A stretch of DNA of 64,000 bases from Acanthosoma haemorrhoidale (GCA_930367205.1 CAKNEZ010000015.1:62001-126000), one strand, 5' to 3'. Counted from the first letter of the stretch, positions 38,151 to 50,944 are shown. Notes: generated by a model not told the origin, from the letters alone. Made by a program: numbers and translations.

Positions 38151-41147
38151 ATTTATTATACAGGAGTTGACTGGGCGCCTTTGCAAAATTGAGGGCAGCT
38201 TCTGAAAAAAAACAAAATGTTACGATTGAATCAGTTTCTAATGCATGATCATAACATTTACAGTTACTAAATTAAACAGTCATGCTTTGAAGGTTTGATC
38301 AAAAAGTGACGAGAATTTTATAATCGATGTGTTTTTCCAATTTCAATAGCGTAGAGCATATGATTTCCTGCCGGAAGGTCGTATGGTCGTTCCAAAGTAA
38401 ACTTGGAAGTAATGCGCTGTTTATGTGAAGTGAGCTGACAAAAAAGACTGGAATTGTGGCAAGACAATTTGTGGCAATCGCATCACAATAACGCTCACTC
38501 CTCACCGATTGTTCATAATTTTTTAGCGAAAAACAACACTATTGAGTTACCTCACCAACCGTATTCACCGGACATGGCTCCCAGCAACTTCTTTTTGTTC
38601 CTCAAGTTGAAAAACACCTTGAAAGGATGACAACACCATTGATGCGAGATCGCTGAAGGAGCTAAGAGCTATATCAAATAGTGAGTTTGACATGATGAAG
38701 ATTGGAAAAAGCGCTGTCACAAGTGTATTATTATATCTGAGGGGATTACTTTGAAGGGGACAAAATTGCTATTGATGAATAAATAACTACCATAAATACC
38801 AGTGCATAATACTCAACTTAAACCAAATACCTACTTAATGCTCATGTGAACATAGTAATTACTGCCGTTATACGCTTCTATGTTTTATATGTACAATGTT
38901 TTTCACTTAACTAGCGTTGGTGTATTAATTGAAATATCATTCGACGGAAAAAATAAATAAGCACATTTGTATTGATAATTTTATGCACCTCAATTTTGTA
39001 TATAGGGTACATTTTGCTAAAATCCACTAGTTTGCGAGATATTTGAGAAAAATCGAGAAAAAAAATCAGAAATAAACCACCCCCCTAATTCCGAAAACTA
39101 CACGGCGTGATTGCTTCAATACAGAAAAAACTTACTGAAAAAAAAGGATTTTTGTATGGAGTGTTTGATGGTGTGGGTAGAACCTTGATAATTGATTAAA
39201 AAAAATGGTTAAAGAGGGGAATGATCTTCGGGGCTTCTGGAAACATTATGCGATTCTTGACCCTATTTCCGATGAAAGTACAATCAACGAGATTCTTTTT
39301 TTGTAGATCACCTTCATGCTTTAAGGTAAAATATTTTCTTTCTTCAATAAGACATGAGTTGAGTTAAAACCATCAATTAGCCGAACGGGATGTAAATGTA
39401 AATTGTATTGCTTATCTGACAGTATTTCATGAATAAATGTATATTGATTACAGAGCGTACCTGATTCATATTGCGATATATATTACAGTAAACTAAAAAA
39501 TTATATTCATTAATTAAATATGATTCCGAACATAAGAAAGGATGCATGTTTTGTTTCGCCTGTGGATTTATAAATATAAAACAAAAAGTTATCATAACAG
39601 TTACTCGAAGCAGCAAAAAGCTTAGTCATTTTTTTTCATTAGCTGGTTGGTCAAGATAATAAATTTAAAAAAACAATTACAAAGGAAAACTATCATTTAC
39701 GACTCTTTCTTAATATCTGCTAACATATTTTTTATCTTCGATGAAACATAGTAAGTCCCAAAAATGAGCGAGTGTCCAGATAATATGATAAATTGTTATT
39801 ATCTTCTGACAGTAATTAATAATAAACACATATCCTTGCAAGGGCAAACCATATAAAATACGTCTTAAAATTATTTTGAATTGAACTATATAGTCGTATA
39901 CATTTAATGAAGCAAAGCTGCTACATAATCATTCTGAGAAAGAAGCTTTTCTTCTTTGCCTCTGGATTTAAAAAACTAAATCAAATAAGACAATTAATTT
40001 TTAAATTTCAGAAACGGAACATTCAGTCATTCTGCATTTCTCAGCTGGTCAAACAGTTAAAATATAGCAATGTAACCCAAAACATTTTCATTCTTTAATA
40101 AAACACGATACGCCTTAAAAGGGTCTACTAGCAAGAGTTTTTGATAAAATTAATGAAAGATCTGACACTAATGTATATTTTTGTTAGGGCATACTATAAT
40201 CACAATGAAATATAAAACACTAAATTATTTTACTAAAAATTTATATTAATTAATTAAAGTTAATTATATTAAAAAAATAACTAATTATGAATAGAGAAAA
40301 AAATAAATTATTTGAATCAGTAAAACAGTGGGGCACTATAAATGTGCTAACTTTAAGCCTTCCAACAAAGTTTTTTTCCAAAGTATCATAGTTTTTTCTG
40401 AAGGGTTACCTGTTAATATTGCCAAAGATCAAAGGAGCTTTCCTTTTTTTTGTTTCCAAAGCCTAAACAATAGATATTCTATCTAACCAATGCTTGTTTT
40501 AAAATAAAACTTGATTTGACCAAATAAATTTCATCATTCAACCCTTTTGTTTATAATTTTGTAACAGGTATTTATTTATTATATTTTAATCTTGAACTGT
40601 TTTCACTTTTAAACTTTGACGGTTTGTTTTATTTTAGAATCGTCTGACGTTGGCCTGAGAATGACAGACGTTGGCTTTGGAAAATTCTACCAGTAAATAA
40701 AGCAAAACATTGAAAAATGCAAAACACTTATTCTGGGAGTTTGTCACACCCTCTGATGTGATTAGCTTATAGATAGTAATTATAACCGAGAAAATATAAC
40801 GTAAAAGGTCGGCGGGTTTAAATTAAAATACTAATGATGACTTGTCAGATTGAAGGGAAATAATGAACTAGTAAAGTCTAGACTTAAAGATTGGGAGGGT
40901 TGGCAAGTGACGAATATTAATGGAAATAGAGTTTAAAAGTTTGCGGCACGGATTAGGAATGAACGACAAAAGGAAGCAGATTTGTAGGATCGGAAATATA
41001 AGTTGGATAAACAGATGAGTTGTAAGTTGTAAAGGAAATAATGAGGTCCTTTAAACCTAAATAATAACACCTCTTTCAATTTAACTTCTCAATTATACTA
41101 TTTCTTTTCTGATAAAAAAACTTTATACAGTTTATAGCTATTTGTTT
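38151..41147 (+). repeat. Satellite unit 12 (2997 bp)
   Basis: Near twin of unit 13: same length, AAAGCAAAACATTG near 40699, TTAATTAATTAAAG and CAGTAAAACAG. Confidence 0.95.
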
Positions 41148-44144
41148 ATTTATTATACAGGAGTTGACTGGGCGCCTTTGCAAAATTGAGGGCAGCTTCT
41201 GAAAAAAAACAAAATGTTACGATTGAATCAGTTTCTAATGCATGATCATAACATTTACAGTTACTAAATTAAACAGTCATGCTTTGAAGGTTTGATCAAA
41301 AAGTGACGAGAATTTTATAATCGATGTGTTTTTCCAATTTCAATAGCGTAGAGCATATGATTTCCTGCCGGAAGGTCGTATGGTCGTTCCAAAGTAAACT
41401 TGGAAGTAATGCGCTGTTTATGTGAAGTGAGCTGACAAAAAAGACTGGAATTGTGGCAAGACAATTTGTGGCAATCGCATCACAATAACGCTCACTCCTC
41501 ACCGATTGTTCATAATTTTTTAGCGAAAAACAACACTATTGAGTTACCTCACCAACCGTATTCACCGGACATGGCTCCCAGCAACTTCTTTTTGTTCCTC
41601 AAGTTGAAAAACACCTTGAAAGGATGACAACACCATTGATGCGAGATCGCTGAAGGAGCTAAGAGCTATATCAAATAGTGAGTTTGACATGATGAAGATT
41701 GGAAAAAGCGCTGTCACAAGTGTATTATTATATCTGAGGGGATTACTTTGAAGGGGACAAAATTGCTATTGATGAATAAATAACTACCATAAATACCAGT
41801 GCATAATACTCAACTTAAACCAAATACCTACTTAATGCTCATGTGAACATAGTAATTACTGCCGTTATACGCTTCTATGTTTTATATGTACAATGTTTTT
41901 CACTTAACTAGCGTTGGTGTATTAATTGAAATATCATTCGACGGAAAAAATAAATAAGCACATTTGTATTGATAATTTTATGCACCTCAATTTTGTATAT
42001 AGGGTACATTTTGCTAAAATCCACTAGTTTGCGAGATATTTGAGAAAAATCGAGAAAAAAAATCAGAAATAAACCACCCCCCTAATTCCGAAAACTACAC
42101 GGCGTGATTGCTTCAATACAGAAAAAACTTACTGAAAAAAAAGGATTTTTGTATGGAGTGTTTGATGGTGTGGGTAGAACCTTGATAATTGATTAAAAAA
42201 AATGGTTAAAGAGGGGAATGATCTTCGGGGCTTCTGGAAACATTATGCGATTCTTGACCCTATTTCCGATGAAAGTACAATCAACGAGATTCTTTTTTTG
42301 TAGATCACCTTCATGCTTTAAGGTAAAATATTTTCTTTCTTCAATAAGACATGAGTTGAGTTAAAACCATCAATTAGCCGAACGGGATGTAAATGTAAAT
42401 TGTATTGCTTATCTGACAGTATTTCATGAATAAATGTATATTGATTACAGAGCGTACCTGATTCATATTGCGATATATATTACAGTAAACTAAAAAATTA
42501 TATTCATTAATTAAATATGATTCCGAACATAAGAAAGGATGCATGTTTTGTTTCGCCTGTGGATTTATAAATATAAAACAAAAAGTTATCATAACAGTTA
42601 CTCGAAGCAGCAAAAAGCTTAGTCATTTTTTTTCATTAGCTGGTTGGTCAAGATAATAAATTTAAAAAAACAATTACAAAGGAAAACTATCATTTACGAC
42701 TCTTTCTTAATATCTGCTAACATATTTTTTATCTTCGATGAAACATAGTAAGTCCCAAAAATGAGCGAGTGTCCAGATAATATGATAAATTGTTATTATC
42801 TTCTGACAGTAATTAATAATAAACACATATCCTTGCAAGGGCAAACCATATAAAATACGTCTTAAAATTATTTTGAATTGAACTATATAGTCGTATACAT
42901 TTAATGAAGCAAAGCTGCTACATAATCATTCTGAGAAAGAAGCTTTTCTTCTTTGCCTCTGGATTTAAAAAACTAAATCAAATAAGACAATTAATTTTTA
43001 AATTTCAGAAACGGAACATTCAGTCATTCTGCATTTCTCAGCTGGTCAAACAGTTAAAATATAGCAATGTAACCCAAAACATTTTCATTCTTTAATAAAA
43101 CACGATACGCCTTAAAAGGGTCTACTAGCAAGAGTTTTTGATAAAATTAATGAAAGATCTGACACTAATGTATATTTTTGTTAGGGCATACTATAATCAC
43201 AATGAAATATAAAACACTAAATTATTTTACTAAAAATTTATATTAATTAATTAAAGTTAATTATATTAAAAAAATAACTAATTATGAATAGAGAAAAAAA
43301 TAAATTATTTGAATCAGTAAAACAGTGGGGCACTATAAATGTGCTAACTTTAAGCCTTCCAACAAAGTTTTTTTCCAAAGTATCATAGTTTTTTCTGAAG
43401 GGTTACCTGTTAATATTGCCAAAGATCAAAGGAGCTTTCCTTTTTTTTGTTTCCAAAGCCTAAACAATAGATATTCTATCTAACCAATGCTTGTTTTAAA
43501 ATAAAACTTGATTTGACCAAATAAATTTCATCATTCAACCCTTTTGTTTATAATTTTGTAACAGGTATTTATTTATTATATTTTAATCTTGAACTGTTTT
43601 CACTTTTAAACTTTGACGGTTTGTTTTATTTTAGAATCGTCTGACGTTGGCCTGAGAATGACAGACGTTGGCTTTGGAAAATTCTACCAGTAAATAAAGC
43701 AAAACATTGAAAAATGCAAAACACTTATTCTGGGAGTTTGTCACACCCTCTGATGTGATTAGCTTATAGATAGTAATTATAACCGAGAAAATATAACGTA
43801 AAAGGTCGGCGGGTTTAAATTAAAATACTAATGATGACTTGTCAGATTGAAGGGAAATAATGAACTAGTAAAGTCTAGACTTAAAGATTGGGAGGGTTGG
43901 CAAGTGACGAATATTAATGGAAATAGAGTTTAAAAGTTTGCGGCACGGATTAGGAATGAACGACAAAAGGAAGCAGATTTGTAGGATCGGAAATATAAGT
44001 TGGATAAACAGATGAGTTGTAAGTTGTAAAGGAAATAATGAGGTCCTTTAAACCTAAATAATAACACCTCTTTCAATTTAACTTCTCAATTATACTATTT
44101 CTTTTCTGATAAAAAAACTTTATACAGTTTATAGCTATTTGTTT
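41148..44144 (+). repeat. Satellite unit 13 (2997 bp)
   Basis: Carries every diagnostic variant of unit 12 that I checked, pointing to a recent single-unit duplication. Confidence 0.95.
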
Positions 44145-47142
44145 ATTTATTATACAGGAGTTGACTGGGCGCCTTTGCAAAATTGAGGGCAGCTTCTGAA
44201 AAAAAACAAAATGTTACGATTGAATCAGTTTCTAATGCATGATCATAACATTTACAGTTACTAAATTAAACAGTCATGCTTTGAAGGTTTGATCAAAAAG
44301 TGACGAGAATTTTATAATCGATGTGTTTTTCCAATTTCAATAGCGTAGAGCATATGATTTCCTGCCGGAAGGTCGTATGGTCGTTCCAAAGTAAACTTGG
44401 AAGTAATGCGCTGTTTATGTGAAGTGAGCTGACAAAAAAGACTGGAATTGTGGCAAGACAATTTGTGGCAATCGCATCACAATAACGCTCACTCCTCACC
44501 GATTGTTCATAATTTTTTAGCGAAAAACAACACTATTGAGTTACCTCACCAACCGTATTCACCGGACATGGCTCCCAGCAACTTCTTTTTGTTCCTCAAG
44601 TTGAAAAACACCTTGAAAGGATGACAACACCATTGATGCGAGATCGCTGAAGGAGCTAAGAGCTATATCAAATAGTGAGTTTGACATGATGAAGATTGGA
44701 AAAAGCGCTGTCACAAGTGTATTATTATATCTGAGGGGATTACTTTGAAGGGGACAAAATTGCTATTGATGAATAAATAACTACCATAAATACCAGTGCA
44801 TAATACTCAACTTAAACCAAATACCTACTTAATGCTCATGTGAACATAGTAATTACTGCCGTTATACGCTTCTATGTTTTATATGTACAATGTTTTTCAC
44901 TTAACTAGCGTTGGTGTATTAATTGAAATATCATTCGACGGAAAAAATAAATAAGCACATTTGTATTGATAATTTTATGCACCTCAATTTTGTATATAGG
45001 GTACATTTTGCTAAAATCCACTAGTTTGCGAGATATTTGAGAAAAATCGAGAAAAAAAATCAGAAATAAACCACCCCCCTAATTCCGAAAACTACACGGC
45101 GTGATTGCTTCAATACAGAAAAAACTTACTGAAAAAAAAGGATTTTTGTATGGAGTGTTTGATGGTGTGGGTAGAACCTTGATAATTGATTAAAAAAAAA
45201 TGGTTAAGGAGGGGAATGATCTTCGGGGCTTCTGGAAACATTATGCGATTCTTGACCCCATTTCCGATGAAAGTACAATCAACGAGATTCTTTTTTTGTA
45301 GATCACCTTCATGCTTTAAGGTAAAATATTTTCTTTCTTCAATAAGACATGAGTTGAGTTAAAACCATCAATTAGCCGAACGGGATGTAAATGTAAATTG
45401 TATTGCTTATCTGACAGTATTTCATGAATAAATGTATATTGATTACAGAGCGTACCTGATTCATATTGCGATATATATTACAGTAAACTAAAAAATTATA
45501 TTCATTAATTAAATATGATTCCGAACATAAGAAAGGATGCATGTTTTGTTTCGCCTGTGGATTTATAAATATAAAACAAAAAGTTATCATAACAGTTACT
45601 CGAAGCAGCAAAAAGCTTAGTCATTTTTTTTCATTAGCTGGTTGGTCAAGATAATAAATTTAAAAAAACAATTACAAAGGAAAACTATCATTTACGACTC
45701 TTTCTTAATATCTGCTAACATATTTTTTATCTTCGATGAAACATAGTAAGTCCCAAAAATGAGCGAGTGTCCAGATAATATGATAAATTGTTATTATCTT
45801 CTGACAGTAATTAATAATAAACACATATCCTTGCAAGGGCAAACCATATAAAATACGTCTTAAAATTATTTTGAATTGAACTATATAGTCGTATACATTT
45901 AATGAAGCAAAGCTGCTACATAATCATTCTGAGAAAGAAGCTTTTCTTCTTTGCCTCTGGATTTAAAAAACTAAATCAAATAAGACAATTAATTTTTAAA
46001 TTTCAGAAACGGAACATTCAGTCATTCTGCATTTCTCAGCTGGTCAAACAGTTAAAATATAGCAATGTAACCCAAAACATTTTCATTCTTTAATAAAACA
46101 CGATACGCCTTAAAAGGGTCTACTAGCAAGAGTTTTTGATAAAATTAATGAAAGATCTGACACTAATGTATATTTTTGTTAGGGCATACTATAATCACAA
46201 TGAAATATAAAACACTAAATTATTTTACTAAAAATTTATATTAATCAATTAAAGTTAATTATATTAAAAAAATAACTAATTATGAATAGAGAAAAAAATA
46301 AATTATTTGAATCAGTAAAACAGTGGGGCACTATAAATGTGCTAACTTTAAGCCTTCCAACAAAGTTTTTTTCCAAAGTATCATAGTTTTTTCTGAAGGG
46401 TTACCTGTTAATATTGCCAAAGATCAAAGGAGCTTTCCTTTTTTTTGTTTCCAAAGCCTAAACAATAGATATTCTATCTAACCAATGCTTGTTTTAAAAT
46501 AAAACTTGATTTGACCAAATAAATTTCATCATTCAACCCTTTTGTTTATAATTTTGTAACAGGTATTTATTTATTATATTTTAATCTTGAACTGTTTTCA
46601 CTTTTAAACTTTGACGGTTTGTTTTATTTTAGAATCGTCTGACGTTGGCCTGAGAATGACAGACGTTGGCTTTGGAAAATTCTACCAGTAAATAAAGCTA
46701 AACATTGAAAAATGCAAAACACTTATTCTGGGAGTTTGTCACACCCTCTGATGTGATTAGCTTATAGATAGTAATTATAACCGAGAAAATATAACGTAAA
46801 AGGTCGGCGGGTTTAAATTAAAATACTAATGATGACTTGTCAGATTGAAGGGAAATAATGAACTAGTAAAGTCTAGACTTAAAGATTGGGAGGGTTGGCA
46901 AGTGACGAATATTAATGGAAATAGAGTTTAAAAGTTTGCGGCACGGATTAGGAATGAACGACAAAAGGAAGCAGATTTGTAGGATCGGAAATATAAGTTG
47001 GATAAACAGATGAGTTGTAAGTTGTAAAGGAAATAATGAGGTCCTTTAAACCTAAATAATAACACCTCTTTCAATTTAACTTCTCAATTATACTATTTCT
47101 TTTCTGATAAAAAAACTTTATACAGTTTATAGCTATTTGTTT
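44145..47142 (+). repeat. Satellite unit 14 (2998 bp)
   Basis: A mosaic: TTAATCAATTAAAG as in units 3-11 but CAGTAAAACAG as in units 12-13, within 80 bp. Confidence 0.95.
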
Positions 47143-49069
47143 ATTTATTATACAGGAGTTGACTGGGCGCCTTTGCAAAATTGAGGGCAGCTTCTGAAAA
47201 AAAACAAAATGTTACGATTGAATCAGTTTCTAATGCATGATCATAACATTTACAGTTACTAAATTAAACAGTCATGCTTTGAAGGTTTGATCAAAAAGTG
47301 ACGAGAATTTTATAATCGATGTGTTTTTCCAATTTCAATAGCGTAGAGCATATGATTTCCTGCCGGAAGGTCGTATGGTCGTTCCAAAGTAAACTTGGAA
47401 GTAATGCGCTGTTTATGTGAAGTGAGCTGACAAAAAAGACTGGAATTGCGGCAAGACAATTTGTGGCAATCGCATCACAATAACGCTCACTCCTCACCGA
47501 TTGTTCATAATTTTTTAGCGAAAAACAACACTATTGAGTTACCTCACCAACCGTATTCACCGGACATGGCTCCCAGCAACTTCTTTTTGTTCCTCAAGTT
47601 GAAAAACACCTTGAAAGGATGACGACACCATTGATGAGAGATCGCCGAAGGAGCTAAGAGCTATATCAAATAGTGAGTTTGACATGATGAAGATTGGAAA
47701 AAGCGCTGTCACAAGTGTATTATTATATCTGAGGGGATTACTTTGAAGGGGACAAAATTGCTATTGATGAATAAATAACTACCATAAATACCAGTGCATA
47801 ATACTCAACTTAAACAAAATACCTACTTAATGCTCATGTGAACATAGTAATTACTGCTGTTATACGCTTCTATGTTTTATATGTACAATGTTTTTCACTT
47901 AACTAGCGTTGGTGTATTAATTGAAATATCATTCGACGGAAAAAATAAATAAGCACATTTGTATTGATAATTTTATGCACCTCAATTTTGTATATAGGGT
48001 ACATTTTGCTAAAATCCACTAGTTTGCGAGATATTTGAGAAAAATCGAGAAAAAAAATCAGAAATAAACCACCCCCCTAATTCCGAAAACTACACGGCGT
48101 GATTGCTTCAATACAGAAAAAACTTACTGAAAAAAAAGGATTTTTGTATGGAGTGTTTGATGGTGTGGGTAGAACCTTGATAATTGATTAAAAAAAATGG
48201 TTAAAGAGGGGAATGATCTTCGGGGCTTCTGGAAACATTATGCGATTCTTGACCCCATTTCCGATGAAAGTACAATCAACGAGATTCTTTTTTTGTAGAT
48301 CACCTTCATGCTTTAAGGTAAAATATTTTCTTTCTTCAATAAGACATGAGTTGAGTTAAAACCATCAATTAGCCGAACGGGATGTAAATGTAAATTGTAT
48401 TGCTTATCTGACAGTATTTCATGAATAAATGTATATTGATTACAGAGCGTACCTGATTCATATTGCGATATATATTACAGTAAACTAAAAAATTATATTC
48501 ATTAATTAAATATGATTCCGAACATAAGAAAGGATGCATGTTTTGTTTCGCCTGTGGATTTATAAATATAAAACAAAAAGTTATCATAACAGTTACTCGA
48601 AGCAGCAAAAAGCTTAGTCATTTTTTTTCATTAGCTGGTTGGTCAAGATAATAAATTTAAAAAAACAATTACAAAGGAAAACTATCATTTACGACTCTTT
48701 CTTAATATCTGCTAACATATTTTTTATCTTCGATGAAACATAGTAAGTCCCAAAAATGAGCGAGTGTCCAGATAATATGATAAATTGTTATTATCTTCTG
48801 ACAGTAATTAATAATAAACACATATCCTTGCAAGGGCAAACCATATAAAATACGTCTTAAAATTATTTTGAATTGAACTATATAGTTGTATACATTTAAT
48901 GAAGCAAAGCTGCTGCATAATCATTCTGAGAAAGAAGCTTTTCATATTGCGATATATATTACAGTAAACTAAAAAATTATATTCATTAATTAAATATGAT
49001 TCCGAACATAAGAAAGGATGCATGTTTTGTTTCGCCTGTGGATTTATAAATATAAAACAAAAAGTTATC
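47143..49069 (+). repeat. Satellite unit 15, truncated array end
   Basis: Normal to about 48943 inside subrepeat B, where the sequence jumps back 484 bp to the matching part of subrepeat A (48457 onward) across a shared TTC, and repeats A for about 129 bp before ending after GTTATC at 49069. It shares GACGACACC and CTTAAACAAAAT with unit 1. The 71-codon minus-strand ORF at 48808-49023 is an artefact of this fusion. Confidence 0.93.
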
Positions 49070-49091
49070 TTTTTAAAAAAAAAATTGGATT

Positions 49092-49234
49092 AACCTTGCG
49101 CAGTGGCATTATTGTAACCGATGAAGTTCTACTGAGGTGCAATTATTGCTTATTGAAAACTTTACCAATACCCCGCCAAGGGACTGTGCAATACCAGTCC
49201 TAAAGGCAATTTTTGGAAATCCCTCCAGGGATTC
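49092..49234 (+). ncRNA. U4: U4 small nuclear RNA (gene or recent copy)
   Basis: The 143-nt sequence lines up end to end with metazoan U4. The 5' end reads AACCTTGCGCAGTGGC. The 5' stem-loop has the kink-turn blocks ACCGATGAAG and CTGAGGT. The single-stranded region TTGAAAACTTTACCAATACC is next, then a central stem-loop (GGACT paired with AGTCC). The Sm site AATTTTTGG is at 49208-49216. The 3' hairpin has AATCCC paired with GGGATT. U4 pairs with U6 in the spliceosome. All main structures appear foldable, which favours a functional copy. Against this, the array ends only 22 bp upstream, so the usual proximal sequence element at about -55 would have to lie in satellite DNA, and I see no candidate there. 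No poly-A tail follows. Confidence 0.9.
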
Positions 49235-49491
49235 AGAAATGACAATGTCTAATTCATTTCAGCAAAACACTATAGTCAAGCCTCATAGCTTAACTTCGGC
49301 CACTAAGTGACGTCTCACATAGGTGACTGACCCTAATTAATAAAACGATAATATGATTTTAATGACATAATGTCAATCGATTGAGTATATTATATATTTT
49401 TAGAAATTGAGCGAATGCGAAAATTCTGCCAGTATTTTCCTACCCAATAATAATCAACCTTCTAAACTCACGAATGTTGAGGGATACCTAC
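49235..49491. other. Spacer between U4 and LINE relic
   Basis: No gene seen. I could not identify a convincing snRNA 3' box directly after the U4 end. Confidence 0.4.
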
Positions 49492-50130
49492 CTACCTCCT
49501 TCCCTTAAAATATTTACAGATTTTTTTTTTGTCACGGAAAGGCATTAAGACCACGCGAATATTATTACTTTCGGTTCTTTTCTTGTTTTTGTTTTTCTTC
49601 CATTTTCCTCTCATTATCTCTACGTACTTTTGTTTTCTTTCTTCTGTCCACGCGACTCCCTTTTTTGGTTTTTTATTTCCCGAAAAAACCTTGATTTCCC
49701 TCAGTCTTTTCCTATATCTTTCTCCGTCCTGACAATCCTGGTCCGTTATTCCTAGTCTTTCAGTTTCTCCCTTCATCTGCTTGGTGTATCCTCGGATTTT
49801 CTGGAATATTTCCTTGTTTAGTCTTTCCGGGGCCATTCTTACCATATGTCCGTGGAATTTCAGTCTCCTGATTCTTATGTCCGTTTCTAGGTCTTTTGTG
49901 CCTTTGTGGATTTCTTGGTTGGATCTCAGTCTGTATGTATCCTTTTTGGGGCCGTAGATCCTTCTTAGGATCCTTGGTTCTATTCTCAGTAGTTTCTGTA
50001 GGTTTCCGTCCCATATAATATTACCGGTTTAACGACTCTGTTGTAGGGTCTTATCTTCGCTTTAGTGGAGAAGTTTTTCTTGTTATATACGTTACTGGTT
50101 GCAAAACTTAGATTTACGGATATTATAAAA
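49492..50130 (-). pseudogene. LINE (non-LTR) reverse transcriptase C-terminal remnant
   Basis: On the minus strand, through three frames, the order is KPVILYGTETY (near 50030), GPKKD with LRSNQEIHKGTKDLETD (near 49920), RRLKFHGHMVRMAPERLNK (near 49850) and a Lys-rich tail to 49492. This order (YG-x-E-(T/C)W-like block, then a GP-block, then RLxxxGHxxRM) is characteristic of the region after the RT domain in LINEs common in insect genomes. At least two frameshifts separate the pieces and the 5' part is missing, so it is a dead, 5'-truncated copy. The exact clade cannot be set from this portion. Confidence 0.7.
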
Positions 50131-50746
50131 CAATAGGTTTTTTTTTTTTTTTTAAGTTTCCAACTGACAAAAGGAAATCTACGAACTGACAATGCAACCT
50201 TCTTCCTTTTCACTGCCAATTCAGTCCCACCAACAATTCACACTGTTGTTCAGTCAAATTTTCCTTGTTTTTTTTTTCAATAAAGGATTAAGTCAGCCAC
50301 AAGCTGACTATTATATTATGGAACTGTGAATAATGTACAAAGTATGGAACTGTTACATTTGTGATGTAACAGTTCCATACTTGATTTGTATGTCAACGTC
50401 AATGCTGCAGGAGGTTTAACTATGTTTTAGTATTGCCCCCTTAAATAATATGAAATAAAATGTTTCCTATTGAAAATATTTTTTTTGCTCTGAAAAACCA
50501 TGGCACCATGGTAAATTAGTAATATTATCGTAGACTAATCGTAAAACTTACTAGTGGTTGAAGGGTCCATTGTGAATAAATGAATAATACTCCATGACTT
50601 GTTACGTGTTATATGAAACAGGTTCTACTTACCTTCTAATCCCAGAAGCAAATGCTTACCCTTGTTTACAAAACCTTTGAATAATACCTAACAATTCTGA
50701 ATCATCCAAATGGAATAAGCAAACAGTTGATTTTGGAGGTTATGTC
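50131..50746. other. Non-coding spacer with hairpins, left flank of gypsy element
   Basis: No ORF of note. It contains T tracts near 50138-50153 and 50267-50278, a small hairpin at 50291-50309 (AGTCAGC and GCTGACT around CACAA), and the large hairpin listed separately. Confidence 0.5.
50341..50381. repeat. Perfect inverted repeat, 17-bp arms, 7-nt loop
   Basis: AGTATGGAACTGTTACA at 50341-50357 and its exact reverse complement at 50365-50381, around TTTGTGA. A further partial match to the arm (TATGGAACTGTGA) lies just upstream at 50317-50329. It could be the end of a foldback or MITE-type element or a transcribed hairpin. Nothing identifies it. Confidence 0.85.
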
Positions 50747-50912
50747 TGTGGCGGCTGGCATTGATTGGTATCCATAGAGACCACCAAATAAATAACCTAC
50801 AACACATGTGTGTGTAAAGAAGATATGTAAATTTGTACCTTGTGTTCCGTCCTAAAATATAAAAGTTATGTAATGTATTGTGAGTTTTACAAATGTGTAA
50901 AACCCCACTACA
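50747..50912 (+). repeat. 5' LTR
   Basis: 166 bp, TGTGGCGGCTGG to CCACTACA. It contains a TATA-like AATATAAAAG near 50856 that could serve as promoter core. Confidence 0.92.
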
Positions 50913-50914
50913 AT

Positions 50915-50932
50915 TGGTGACCCCGACGTGAT
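50915..50932 (+). promoter_or_regulatory. Primer binding site, tRNA-Trp type
   Basis: TGGTGACCCCGACGTGAT lies two bases after the 5' LTR. It is complementary to the 3' end of metazoan tRNA-Trp including CCA (recalled, not searched). It would prime minus-strand synthesis. Confidence 0.8.
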
Positions 50933-50944
50933 CGTGAGTGATAT

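Larger units (their letters stand above)
1..49069. repeat. Tandem satellite array of about 3.0-kb units (15 units, one interrupted)
   Basis: Direct head-to-tail repeats. Taking the start as ATTTATTATACAGGAGTTG, units begin at 1, 3044, 11098, 14148, 17141, 20191, 23189, 26181, 29179, 32177, 35169, 38151, 41148, 44145 and 47143. Uninterrupted units are 2982-3050 bp, and by eye neighbours differ by only a few substitutions and short indels. Each unit holds, in order, a mariner transposase relic on the + strand, an A+T-rich spacer, three degenerate internal repeats, and a tail with a doubled GACGTTGGC motif. No unit contains a convincing intact gene. The array may continue left of the window. It is too long per unit for a microsatellite and has no rDNA, histone or 5S sequence. 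Confidence 0.97.

Noticed and set aside
48808..49023. 71-codon minus-strand ORF at the array end
   Set aside because: Created by fusion of subrepeats A and B at the rearranged edge.
1..49069. CRISPR array or prokaryotic repeat system
   Set aside because: Units are 3 kb, contiguous, without spacers, and contain eukaryotic transposon relics.
49529..49732. + strand ORF rich in Phe and Leu
   Set aside because: It is antisense to the Lys-rich tail of the LINE remnant.
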